The notes: a model not told the origin generated them from the sequence alone. 16,224 nt of DNA from Hemicentrotus pulcherrimus (GCA_003118195.1 BEXV01001830.1:30000-46223); one strand, 5' to 3'. Counted from the first letter of the stretch, positions 1-8,615 are shown. A program made the numbers and translations.

Positions 1-182
1 CCCCCCCCCCCCCCCCCGAGTTTTACGATAAACATGACATATTTAGAATACGAAGGCATTTGAAAAGCCATACTTTTTAGGGAACATGTCTTATTTGATG
101 TTCTTCCACACTTGCATAATAACAAATGATAAGTTCACGATTTATTTTTCACCTCTTCCCAGAACTCAACCTTCTCTTTAAC
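1..182 (+). repeat. Left arm of a ~180 bp inverted repeat, with outer poly-C
   Basis: This segment matches the reverse complement of 4762-4937 over essentially its whole length, roughly 85% by eye. Shared blocks include CGAGTTTTACGAT next to the C-run, CATATTTAGAATA, GATGTTCTTCCACACTTGC, TTTTTCACCTCTTCC and AACTCAACCTTCTCTTTAA. Similarity stops abruptly at about 182, where the inner flanks differ. The C17 run sits at the outer edge, as the G12 run does in the other copy. It is either one arm of a large foldback-type element or one of two independent insertions of the same dispersed repeat. The window starts inside the C-run, so the true left end and any target duplication cannot be seen. Confidence 0.85.
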
Positions 183-379
183 AATGTTTCCAGTTTTAAA
201 AATCTGAGAAACTGGTGTGTTTGATATGGTTTAATATTGAAGCCCTTAACAAATTTGCGCTTTAAAATAATCATAAAGCGTCTCAAAAAAGTGACCGGAT
301 TATCCATTTGAGGCTGGGGTCTCAATTTGTTTAGGGGGATCGTCCCGCCCCCGGAAAATTTGAAAAGTGCAAACAAAAT

Positions 380-600
380 GTAAAGCAAATACTGACTAAA
401 GAATTCAGCACAATTTTAGGCTCTGGAGGGCCCAAGGGTGCAGTGTTTAGACTAATGCGAAAAATCTTCTCGCTCGGGCGCTTCGCTCCCTTGCATAATA
501 TCCTTCAAAATGTACAAGTAAATGTCGTAACAAACCTTGCATGTGCCCCCCCCCCCGGTCATAAAAAAGAAATCGCCGCACCTGCTTACCACATTTTCCA
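380..600. repeat. GC-rich dispersed-repeat fragment with CGCTCGGGCGCTTCGCTCCC
   Basis: This 220 bp patch is far richer in GC and CpG than its surroundings. It contains the near-palindromic core CGCTCGGGCGCTTCGCTCCC at about 471-490, a GGGCCC block with GTGCAGTGTTTAG at about 429-449, and a C11 run at 546-556. Sequences with alternating GAGCGAAGCG-type cores are common interspersed repeats in marine invertebrate genomes, as I recall the family texture; I cannot name the element. The GGGCCC...GTGCAGTGTTAG block recurs at 3347-3369, which supports a repeat origin. Open frames here (149-388 on the minus strand, 443-625 on the plus strand) look like by-products of the repeat. Confidence 0.45.
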
Positions 601-784
601 TAAGTATTATGAGTTAAGGAGATGAATCGTAGCGTTTTGAGGCGGTTACAATATCTACCTTCGAAATAACGAACCTTATTTTAATTTTGGAATTATAAAC
701 ACGTGGTGTGTAGCTTGTTGTTTGTGTTTGAATTACGAACCTCTGGGAAAATTGACCTCCCGAATAAACGAATCACCCACTTAT

Positions 785-2365
785 TGTATCATGAGGGCGT
801 TTAAGCGATAGCCTGTAATAGCTGTAGCATTTTCAGGCATGCACGTGCTACATTGCACAAGCTGCTCATGTCGAAGTACACGATTATTATCTAAAAAGGT
901 TTAAATTAAGTTTGCTAGGTAGTAGATTGTGCAATCGCTTGGAGAATACCCTTTACATGCCTTGTGCCTTGAGGAGTGTGGAAATTAGTCAGCTTCTGTA
1001 GCATTTTGACCGATCTGTACATGCTGCATTGCCCAGGCTGTCTATATACAAATTCAATGTGATTTTGTTTTGTTGATGAAAATTCAATATTAGTTTTGCA
1101 AAGCTCACGAGAATATAGGTCTGAACAAAATTATTAAAAAAAAAAAAAACCTATGCACTGCTATTGGTTGTAATTATAACGATTGTATAGACAGTGGGGG
1201 AAAAGTGTAGTTGTATGCCAAAATGGAAGGCTTATTAGCGAGACGAACGCCCCTTAACGCAAAGCCCCGTGGAAGGCGCTGACTCCGAAGATATTGTATC
1301 ATACAATATGCATGAATTAGTGCCCTAACTGCTCACATTAAACATTTGTTAAAGTCCATTAGGATAATGATTACAAACAATTATTTTTGGTGAGCGTTCA
1401 TATTTGCTACATTGCTCACTACTAGCACTCCCGTATCATTTTGAACCTGACTTAAGCGTGGTTGCTACAGCACTCAAACTTGTTAAGGAATTATTCCCTG
1501 CCAGCTACTAGTGTCCTCACCTGGGTCGAGTGTGGCAAACGCAGATGTGTGTATTGTCAGTGTACAGTAATGCTGTCCGAAGGATTCAAACCTCGTACCA
1601 TAAGACCACAAGTACTCCACAAACATGTATATGATAGCTTTCTCACAAGAGTATACCGTACATCGAATGAGGTAATAACTCTTGATATTAATTCTTCAAA
1701 TATCTTAAATTGTGTCTCGTATATTCGTATGGCCTACGCATGCATGCCGCAGCGTATAACATCTTCATATTTGCAATGCCAAAATCAAAGATGATCAATT
1801 TGAAAGGTAGAAATCAAATCCCGTCTTGATTGTTGTATCACTTGTTTGTAATAGCTCTCTGATCATGAGCCGCTCATGAAACAAGATAATTCATTTTGAT
1901 ATCCTCTTACGATTATATAATTGTTTCTATCATAGATGCAGTATTCCCAAACCCATCGGTTTAGTTAGATGGTTTTTATTTCACCTTATTGTTGATATAA
2001 ACAAAGCATGAGTATGCATGTAAGTGAGCACCTTGAGTACTCCCGGTCACGACACCTCTGATATATTTCACGTTCCCGTTAATCTTTTATGTTTTTTTTA
2101 AATGTGTATATTAAGTTTGTAGTGCCCATGAGGAGAGTTAAGGAATATGTTTTTTTTTAAATATTTTTAAATAGATTTTTTGAAGCATATGAACTGCTTT
2201 ACCCCTCGAAAATAGGCATTGTATCGTAAGTAATTTCGCCCTGTAACATTAATTTGGTTCACGCAACATAACCAAAATCACGTCAGAACCAGCACCTCAA
2301 AGCCGATTATTTAAAAAGGCAAATATTAAGTTTCGAAAGGCTCAAGGGAATGAAATTAAGAACAT
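785..2365 (+). repeat. Family of strongly diverged repeats (several partial copies)
   Basis: Several short blocks recur in the same order. TTGTATCA-type starts occur at about 787, 1295, 1832 and 2220, and TGTAATAGCT at about 812 and 1846. CTGTAGCATTTT occurs at about 820 and 996, each followed by GCTACATTGC or GCTGCATTGC and then a GCTG block. AATATTAAGTTT-like blocks occur at about 904, 1088, 2109 and 2324, followed by related GGCTCA(A/C)G(G/A)GAAT sequence in two of them. TGCC(T/C)(T/A)TGAGGAG occurs at about 966 and 2123. The best pair is 820-910 against 993-1105. Spacing is irregular, so this is an eroded repeat cluster and not a clean satellite. Nothing in it is convincingly coding; the 111-codon frame at 1462-1794 lies inside it. 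Confidence 0.4.
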
Positions 2366-3200
2366 GAATGCTTTTTGGATAGACTAGGCCGCATGTTTAA
2401 TAATGGAAAATCACCCATGGTGCTCTGGGGACAATCAATGCTTGTTAAATGGCACAATGGACTTGAGAGTACAGAGAGAAAAGAAGTTAGCAAATCTATG
2501 CTTTTTTTAAGTAATGTGGTTGTCGTTGTTTTTTCTATTTATTGAGAGAAAAAAAATCCTGTGAAGGCTAAGGCAAGTCTGAGTAGTCTAAACAACGAGG
2601 CACCGAAGCACGACGAATCATTTCACTTTCGAAACGATTTAAGAGAAACACAAGCACATTTGTTTCCATTAGTCCAAAATAGGCACAAGGAAATTGACAA
2701 CATTTTTTGAGACATTGGTGCGTAGTCATCAATTACAGAAAATATATGAATACTATATCATTAAAACAAATATTTAAAAAAACTACTCTTAACCATGATA
2801 CACATGTAAAGGTCGCACAGGATATGATTGTTTATACGCGTATTCTAGTTCCGTCAAAACCAATTTATTCTGATTCTGGAAGAATTCATTACCCATGATT
2901 GAGATGATATTGTAATAAATCAATCAAACGATACTGCGAACTTTCGTTGAGCGGGAACATGACGGGATGGCAAAGAGTTATAATGATATATTAAAAAGCG
3001 TAAGTTAATACTAGCATGAAAACGCTTGATTTCATTATGGTATTCATTCGGCTGTATTGAAATAGCGACGAAAGAAGTACAGTACAGTTGAAAATGAGAA
3101 GATACCTACAAAATGAATAAAGTCAATTTGTAAACGGATGAATATTGTGCTGATTTAAGCAGTAGCCAATATACAGGGAAAAGGGAGCTTGTTATTTTTA
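2366..3200. other. No recognisable gene
   Basis: AT-rich sequence with no long frame. A 54-codon open stretch on the + strand at 2546-2710 and a 63-codon frame at 2707-2898 are within chance expectation at this composition. I see no repeat partner elsewhere in the window for most of this stretch. Confidence 0.5.
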
Positions 3201-3201
3201 C

Positions 3202-3375
3202 ATGAGTGCAGCAATTTATTTAAGATATTTAAGATTCTGCTTTAATATTTTAAAAGGTCCCTTATGAGTGCATGAGTGCAGCAAATTAAAAAAAAAAAAT
3301 CGCTTTGAAATATAAAAAGGCACCAGCGTATACTACGGGGGAAAGGGGGCCCTTATGAGTGCAGTGTTAGCAAAG
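3202..3375 (+). repeat. Short tandem duplications of ATGAGTGCAG
   Basis: ATGAGTGCAGCAA occurs at 3202-3214 and 3272-3284. A bare ATGAGTGC lies immediately before the second copy at 3264-3271, and ATGAGTGCAG recurs at 3354-3363. The wider blocks AAAAGGTCCCTTATGAGTGC (3252-3271) and AAAGGGGGCCCTTATGAGTG (3342-3361) are about 90 bp apart and nearly identical. This indicates a local tandem duplication of about 90 bp followed by decay. A poly-A run lies between the copies. Confidence 0.6.
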
Positions 3376-3563
3376 AAAATGTCACTAAGCTGAACAAATT
3401 GTTGAATAAACTTTAATTGTTAGCCTATGTTTTGTTTCACTCAATCATTGGGTAATTGATGTAAATATGTATTGAAATTGTGGAAATAAAAACCTCGCCA
3501 GAGGATAAGAAAAAAAAAGAAAAAGATGAAAACGAGAGACGAACCAAGAAAATGAATAAACTA

Positions 3564-3648
3564 CTCTGTCTCCCCAATCTCTCCCTCAATCTCTCTATCT
3601 ATCTATATATCTCTCTCTCTCTTTCTTTCTCTCTCCCTCCCTCCCTCC
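3564..3648 (+). repeat. CT-rich polypyrimidine microsatellite
   Basis: An 85 bp, almost purely pyrimidine strand made of CTCT, TCTA, TTTC and CCCT units. It has no stop codons in one frame, which explains why a long frame appears at 3465-3926; that frame is lysine-rich, then Leu/Ser-rich, and I do not accept it as a gene. Long pyrimidine/purine asymmetry of this kind can form triplex (H-DNA). Confidence 0.9.
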
Positions 3649-3929
3649 AAGAATTTTGGACTTCGCATTTAGTCGTAATCTTACAATGTTATTCTCAAAA
3701 TACCAAGAAACGTTATATATCAGCGTCCTTTCCCTCAGGCTTATCTGTTTTTTCCCAGTGCACGAATAATATATTGTTTTCATCGCATTCGTTGAAAGCA
3801 ATATGTCGTGGTAAGAGTCCGTATAAGATCTGCATTATTTTACTCAACTTCAGGCGATTAGTTTCACTTTATCTGAAACAAAACTTGTTCTTTTCTGTGG
3901 GAGAGGTGCATGTGTTTTATCAATAAAAT

Positions 3930-4679
3930 CCTATAAACGTAGACCAATCGGCTTACACATATCGCATTTATAGCATTATGTTAGTACTTGCCATCTTAAA
4001 AAAGTAGTAAGATTTGCTAAAACCTTTATAATGCAATTTACTCAGACACCAATCGAAAAGAGTGGGGAGTGCCCTTGTGAAGAAATAACTATGGAGACAT
4101 GTCTGCAGGACAATCCATAATTGTTGCATTCGCAATATTTTGTTTTCTTCAACGGTGCAAGTGCATCTCTAAATAAAAAACTTATGGGGGTCATAGTCGC
4201 GTTACACGGCATTTCGTGAAACGAGAACGAAAAATCATTGTTAAGATTCACATTAATGACGCGACCTTATGTCGGGTAAACTGGACCATTTAATTTGTAG
4301 ATGAGAGGGGTTTATTTCATAAAACATTACCCCCCCCCCCTCCTCCCCCGACGACATTTCGGTCGACTTCTTTTTAATGCACTGCCTTGAATGGACGTCG
4401 CACGTATCAGTCCACGCAAATCTAAAAGTCCCCAATGACACAGACACCGGACCGAACAAACATTCTGAATCACCAAGAATACGTAAGTTTGGGGTCGGTG
4501 TGGACTTATTTTGTTGCGGTATAGATGCGATTCTAAAGATGATACCCAAAAATCATTTACTAGGGCTTCAAAAACCGTAGTTTTTCACAATGTTGGAAGC
4601 AAGACGTATGGATGAATATATAAAGATGAATATAATTGATAATTCCATTCATGTGAAGCCTTTGTGGCCTATCATAAAA
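3930..4679. other. No recognisable gene; C11 run at 4330-4340
   Basis: Contains a C11 run followed by TCCTCCCCCG, and a GC-richer patch at 4370-4550 that is open on both strands (4253-4549 minus, 4377-4580 plus). Neither translation shows a motif I recognise. The minus frame would start at TTG and continues in a different frame into another open stretch at 4042-4251. Both are near chance expectation. Confidence 0.4.
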
Positions 4680-4761
4680 GAACCTCAACATCAACTCCCT
4701 TCTGATGTTGATGAATACCTGGGAGTGTTTCACAAAGACTAAGAACGATTTTAAGTTGGAC
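4680..4761 (+). repeat. Hairpin-bearing fragment resembling a small dispersed element
   Basis: Contains a perfect 9 bp hairpin, TCAACATCA (4685-4693) with TGATGTTGA (4703-4711) and a 9-base loop. It continues into GTGTTTCACAAAGACTAAGAACG and AAGTTGGACTTAAA. The pattern of GTTTCACAAAGACT followed by spaced CTTAA-like half-sites is like small non-autonomous interspersed elements I associate with marine invertebrates and fish. Family identity is inference only. It lies exactly inside the right arm of the large inverted repeat. Confidence 0.35.
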
Positions 4762-4937
4762 TTAAAGAGAAGGTTGAGTTTTCGGAAGAGGTGAAAAATA
4801 TTTTTTGAGAGTTATTATTCTTATTATGCAAGTGTGGAAGAACATCAGATAAGACATGTTTCCTGAAAAGCATGGCTCTTCAAATGCCTTCATATTCTAA
4901 ATATGTATGTAACATCGTAAAACTCGGGGGGGGGGGG
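4762..4937 (-). repeat. Right arm of the ~180 bp inverted repeat, with outer poly-G
   Basis: Reverse-complement partner of 1-182, ending in G12 at 4926-4937. The inner boundary is at TTAAAGAGAAGGTTGAG. Directly inside lies a different sequence, AAGTTGGACTTAAA preceded by a hairpin, which the left copy lacks. The two arms are therefore separated by about 4.58 kb of non-symmetric DNA. Divergence of about 15% suggests the copies are not recent. Confidence 0.85.
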
Positions 4938-4961
4938 TTAGGATTTTTACGCCACGTGTTC

Positions 4962-5127
4962 GTAACTTTCCCAAGACTTTGCCAAATTTATTATCATTTT
5001 GATGGTTCCGGAACCTTGCAATATACACACAAAATCTTATGTGCTAGATGATTAACCTTTTCTGGTCGATTCCACACCGTTTCTTTCACAATGCAATCGC
5101 ATGACCAGAACTCAACTTCATCTTTAA
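4962..5127 (+). repeat. Copy 1 of a ~165 bp direct repeat
   Basis: Matches 6684-6850 in the same orientation, about three quarters identical by eye. Shared blocks are GCCAAATTTATTATCATTTT, GAACCTTGCA, AACCTTTTCTGGTCGAT, TTTCACAATG, AATCGC and GACCAGAACT. The last part, CCAGAACTCAACTTCATCTTTAAC, also resembles the inner end of the 1-182 repeat (CCAGAACTCAACCTTCTCTTTAAC), so the two repeat types may share a terminal module. Confidence 0.85.
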
Positions 5128-6259
5128 CTATGGCATATCGTTCATGCTACTATTTGCTCTCAGTTTCACCATTATTTGTCATTGGTGTCTCAAAGGACTT
5201 TCAAATGATGGTTACAAATCAACTGAATTTACATTTTTTTGATAATTTATTATTGAAGGACTAAATACCTGCTCAGTATAAATATATAAAGAGATGAGTC
5301 CATGATCGATCCAGCTAGATGCTTCCCATTGTATTTTGTTAAAAACCGCGAGTCCAGAAAATTGACTACACACCGTCAATAGTTATATGCATCTCGTCTT
5401 TCGTCTTTGGGAATGAAGCCTCACTCACTTAACGCGACGGTCTTTCTGTAAATATTAAGTTGGTACTTGAAAACGAAGGATATTTGTTTACCTAGCAACA
5501 CATTTTTGTATTTGTTTCGATATATTTGTATTCAATATCCGGGTATTGTTTAATTACTCATAAGCACTTAGCAAAACATGGTGATTTTAAGTGTCATAAC
5601 CGACGCGTCCTTATATCAATTAAAATAACCTGGATGACACCATTTCAATGTCATTGTTTTCATATCTGCCAAGTCCAGACACTACAAAGAAGAACCTGGA
5701 TAGACATTTAACATAAATATTCATATTTTCCAATCCAAATTGATCTTTATATTGCTTACAAGCGTTGGTGAACTTCTTTTAACATCAGAAAACAAAAGCC
5801 ATGAAACATTTGAACATGAAAGGTAATCCAATATCCGTGAAAGGGATAATGATTATATTATCATGTAAAATGCTCAGGGCATTTTTTTCTAATCCCTCGA
5901 TGATGGTGAATTCAAGGTCAAAGAAGACTAAACTAAAGAGGTGTGATACGCAAATATCATTGTTTAGATTTCTCAAGAGGGATGCGAAAGATGTATAAAT
6001 ACTATCGATTCGGTTCGGGGACAAATCGTGTCATTGAAAATCTGTCAGAAGATGAAATTTAAACGTATGTCGCTGGAAAGGCCTCTGTCCCTTAATAAAG
6101 TCAAAATTGAGTCAAGAGGATGGAGAAGCGATTCTGCTACCGACATTAAATCAGCTATTTTTTACAACTTTTGTTAGTGATAATAACGAGAAATTTTGAA
6201 CATGATGTGTTAGAGGGTTGTCTAGTAATTTGTAAGGATAGAATAGCAAGGGGAATTTG
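5128..6259. other. No recognisable gene
   Basis: Plain AT-rich sequence. Short frames at 5526-5711 (+), 5785-6024 (-) and 5801-5998 (+) have no recognisable motif and overlap one another on opposite strands. Confidence 0.5.
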
Positions 6260-6287
6260 CCCCCCCCCCCTTTTTTCGGGGGGGGGG
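6260..6287. repeat. Poly-C/poly-G perfect hairpin
   Basis: C11 at 6260-6270, T6, a single C, then G10 at 6278-6287. The two homopolymers can pair as a 10 bp all-GC stem with a loop of about seven bases. Each arm alone could also form i-motif or G-quadruplex structures. Directly downstream is a short imperfect repeat, CTATATTCAATGTA and CTATATTAAATGTT (about 6290-6322). Confidence 0.9.
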
Positions 6288-6475
6288 TCTATATTCAATG
6301 TATAGAGCCTATATTAAATGTTGGTAAATTTTTATATAAATCGGAAATTTTAGACCGGGGCCTAATATAAATTGTAATGATTACAACACAATGGGAATGT
6401 AAGTAATTGTTAAGTTCAATGTCTCAAACTTAAAATATATTTGATTCTTAAAGGTAAATACTATTTTTGGAAACG

Positions 6476-6489
6476 CCCCCCCCCCCCCC
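6476..6489 (+). repeat. C14 homopolymer
   Basis: A run of 14 C between AAACG and AAAAGAATAAAACGG. Similar runs elsewhere in the window are C17 (1-17), C11 (546-556), C11 (4330-4340), G12 (4926-4937), G13 (6911-6923) and G10 (10955-10964). Their exact lengths are prone to sequencing error. Confidence 0.9.
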
Positions 6490-6608
6490 AAAAGAATAAA
6501 ACGGAAGCTTTTATTAACAATCTTGTGAAATAATATGTTTAACTAATACGTGAAAATACAAATTTTGCCGGGAAACCGCCTACAAGTTGACATAATCGGT
6601 AAATCATT

Positions 6609-6633
6609 ATATCTATCCGGACCGGATAGATAT
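6609..6633. repeat. Perfect 25 bp palindrome (12 + 1 + 12)
   Basis: ATATCTATCCGG (6609-6620), a central A (6621), then CCGGATAGATAT (6622-6633), an exact inverted repeat. The flanking bases do not extend it. It could be a dimeric protein-binding site, a transposon-excision footprint or a chance cruciform. No second copy of the arm occurs in the window that I can see. Confidence 0.9.
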
Positions 6634-6683
6634 CGCGCACATGTTGCGTCGTTCCATATACATCTTTCTGTGTACGGTGCTGT

Positions 6684-6850
6684 GTAACTATACAAAGACT
6701 GGGCCAAATTTATTATCATTTTGATGATTCCTGAACCTTGCAGTACAGACCAATATTTATATGCAAGATGACCAACCTTTTCTGGTCGATACCACAACGT
6801 TTATTTCACAATGGAATCGCTTGACCAGAACTAGTCTTTCCTTTTAATAT
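6684..6850 (+). repeat. Copy 2 of the ~165 bp direct repeat
   Basis: Direct-orientation partner of 4962-5127, 1.72 kb downstream. The open frame on the minus strand at 6543-6797 lies largely in this repeat and is not treated as a gene. The perfect palindrome at 6609-6633 lies 50 bp upstream, outside the shared part. Confidence 0.85.
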
Positions 6851-6910
6851 AAACGTATACATTTAAATACATATATCATCGCTCTCTGCCTTTGGGATCA
6901 TGTAGGATGA

Positions 6911-6923
6911 GGGGGGGGGGGGG
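6911..6923 (+). repeat. G13 homopolymer
   Basis: A run of 13 G in TGTAGGATGA-G13-ATAAACTG. It could form a G-quadruplex. No gene is nearby. Confidence 0.9.
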
Positions 6924-7445
6924 ATAAACTGTTTTGATTAGATACAAAGTGTAAATACCGTATTACTTATTTGTATGTTGTTTCATTAATACAAAGTTAC
7001 ATTCTTCCTACCCATCATATTTATATGGCATTCAAAATAATAATCACCATGTGCCACATGGGATAGACATACTAAGGGCTTCAAGATTACTTGACTGTTT
7101 TCAGTGCAAGATTAGTCTATACCAGCATAAAACGATACAGTTAATCAAAAACAGCAAAGGGTTATTATGCAATACCTCTGTCAATTTGTTTATGTTGTTG
7201 TGTGCGAATTTGCACTTGTAGCAAACGATCGATCATGCAGAGAGGCGAATAAAGCCGAGCAACCGAAGTGCATATAATGTTTATGCTTTAATATACACAT
7301 AATATGTTTTCTCTCTTTATACATGTTTTCATTCAACACAATCAAGCGACGTCGGGGTAAATGAGAGCAAATTGGAACGTCTCTTGATTATATATCTTCC
7401 CATGTTTGTGCAAGGATGACTAATGAGCGATGGAAGAATAGCTCG
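6924..7445. other. No recognisable gene
   Basis: AT-rich sequence with no open frame of note, no clear repeat partner in the window and no RNA-gene signature I can recognise. Confidence 0.5.
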
Positions 7446-7451
7446 AAATAG

Positions 7452-7800
7452 CCAGCGGGAGATGTGCTCGTCAGAGCTGTGTTTATCCTAACCACTGAAC
7501 AGGACAACGACCGGATCATTGAACCGTTGTTGAAAGGGAGTTTGGTCTGTCGTGACACTTGTAGATTTATAAGGTCTAATCCATCTCCCTATCCTTGCCT
7601 TTCTACATAACAAAACCCACATGTCCCCGCAGTACTGCATCTCGAGTTATCGAAAACTATCTAGTTATCCGTGTTTGTCAACGAAAGGCAGAGAAACGCA
7701 TGACCGGAGCTTCGGCGATGTTGACACTTGAAGATTCGTAACGTCTGAGTGATTTCATTAATATCCGCTGATCTTTGCCTATCTAACCCAACCTCCTTTC
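7452..7800 (+). repeat. Degenerate tandem duplication, ~180-193 bp period, GC-richer
   Basis: Paired blocks occur in the same order: GTGTTTATCCTAACC and GTGTTTGTCAACG, GACCGG at 7509 and 7702, GACACTTG at 7554 and 7733, and TGCCTTTCTA and TGCCTATCTA near 7595 and 7776. The first unit is open on the + strand for 52 residues (7452-7610) with GC-rich third positions. It contains EQDNDRIIEPLLKGSLVCRD. In the second unit the same reading is broken by stops. This may be a duplicated exon whose second copy has decayed, or simply an old non-coding duplication. I do not recognise the peptide. Confidence 0.45.
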
Positions 7801-8092
7801 TTAACACCGCCTCATCTTTTAATCACTATTCAATCTCTTTTGCTCGGTCAATGTCAGGAACGAAACAAACTGGTTGTTGATTTGTAATTGAAATATTGCA
7901 CTGAGAGGCTCTAGTGAAAATTATGGATCGAGGTGGCAGAAATAGCAGCACTTTTTTTTCTGAGGGGCGTACTAATTTTCTGTACATTATTTGATTTAAA
8001 TCCATTTTTTTTTCTTGTGTTAAATGTACTCTTATAAGAATATACACTTGTATACAACAAATAACAAACAAAAATATTAACTGTTTTTATAG

Positions 8093-8587
8093 GTAAAATA
8101 TGGAATAAATAAAACTTCAAACTGCAAACTTCAGAGTCGCCCGCTATATCAAATAGCACTGTCTGTGTCGGGAATAGCTATCGTACAGGGCCTATGGACT
8201 GTGATTCATATAGCCTACTGTCTCCTAGCTGCGACACATTGCTATAGGTTGTACAGACTCTTGTTTAAAAAACAAATGGAGTATCAACTTTCAACCGACG
8301 AAATTGAATATGACAAGTTGAAAACTCCGTACTTCGATCTTCTCCCTCAAAATAAACACGAGGGCGCAACATGCAGCGTCGGGATAACGATCGCAGTGGA
8401 CATTGGTATAAACGTGCTGTTTAACAAATGGCGTCTCCCCCATTATCTTAACGCCCAGAAACAACACCGCACCGCCGCGTTGGAATTGATGTATATTAAA
8501 GCAAGGGGGTATATTTTTGAAAGGTCCCAAACCTCTTCCCCGACGAGAAAAGTGGTCACATTATTTTTTGTTTGGTTTATGTGGTAA
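8093..8587 (+). CDS. Possible exon of an unrecognised membrane protein
   Basis: Longest convincing open frame in the window: 164 residues between stops, with no ATG near its start (a GTG at 8165). GC content and third-position GC rise from about 8130 to 8515, as in coding DNA. Residues, numbered from 8093, show an N-glycosylation sequon (N6-K-T8) and a hydrophobic span at about 27-48 (GIAIVQGLWTVIHIAYCLLA). A basic stop-transfer stretch follows (YRLYRLLFKK, 51-60), then a polar region with YQLSTDEIEYDKL (64-76) and a weaker hydrophobic patch (94-110). This reads as ectodomain stub, membrane segment and cytoplasmic tail. Possible acceptors are TTTTTATAG ending at 8092 and CTTCAG ending at 8134. 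Possible donors are GTATAA at 8406 and GTATAT at 8509, all moderate. The last ~25 residues run towards a CT tract and are probably intronic. I do not recognise the family; it could be an internal exon or a pseudogene. Confidence 0.4.
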   Translation, partial: VKYGINKTSNCKLQSRPLYQIALSVSGIAIVQGLWTVIHIAYCLLAATHCYRLYRLLFKKQMEYQLSTDEIEYDKLKTPYFDLLPQNKHEGATCSVGITIAVDIGINVLFNKWRLPHYLNAQKQHRTAALELMYIKARGYIFERSQTSSPTRKVVTLFFVWFMW

Positions 8588-8615
8588 TAGTCAAAATCCT
8601 TCAGCAGCAGTTTAT

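Noticed and set aside
915..936. let-7-like sequence AGGTAGTAGATTGTGCAAT
   Set aside because: let-7 is almost invariant in animals. Here the first seed bases and several others differ, and no complementary arm follows within 60 bases.
1578..1650. Minus-strand GGTTTGAATCC resembling a tRNA/SINE B box
   Set aside because: One core mismatch, a T-stem that does not pair cleanly, and no convincing A box at the expected distance.
1462..1794. 111-codon + strand frame with several cysteines
   Set aside because: Starts at TTG, lies within the eroded repeat cluster, has AT-rich codons, and its length is near chance expectation.
2546..2710. 54-codon + strand stretch with coding-like codons
   Set aside because: No ATG, no clear splice sites, and about fifty open stretches of this length are expected by chance at this base composition.
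3465..3926. 154-codon open + strand frame with AATAAA overlapping its stop
   Set aside because: About half of it is lysine-rich low complexity and a CT microsatellite that cannot contain stops in this frame. The rest has no recognisable motif or coding-like codon use.
4253..4549. 98-residue minus-strand frame
   Set aside because: Starts at TTG, crosses a poly-C run read as glycines, has no recognised motif, and is contradicted by an overlapping + strand frame.
6543..6797. 84-residue minus-strand frame
   Set aside because: Falls on the palindrome and the direct repeat 6684-6850. The sibling repeat copy does not keep the frame as a gene.
7826..8159. Two overlapping minus-strand frames upstream of the candidate exon
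   Set aside because: They overlap in different frames, have AT-driven composition (Ile, Lys, Phe, Tyr) and no motif.
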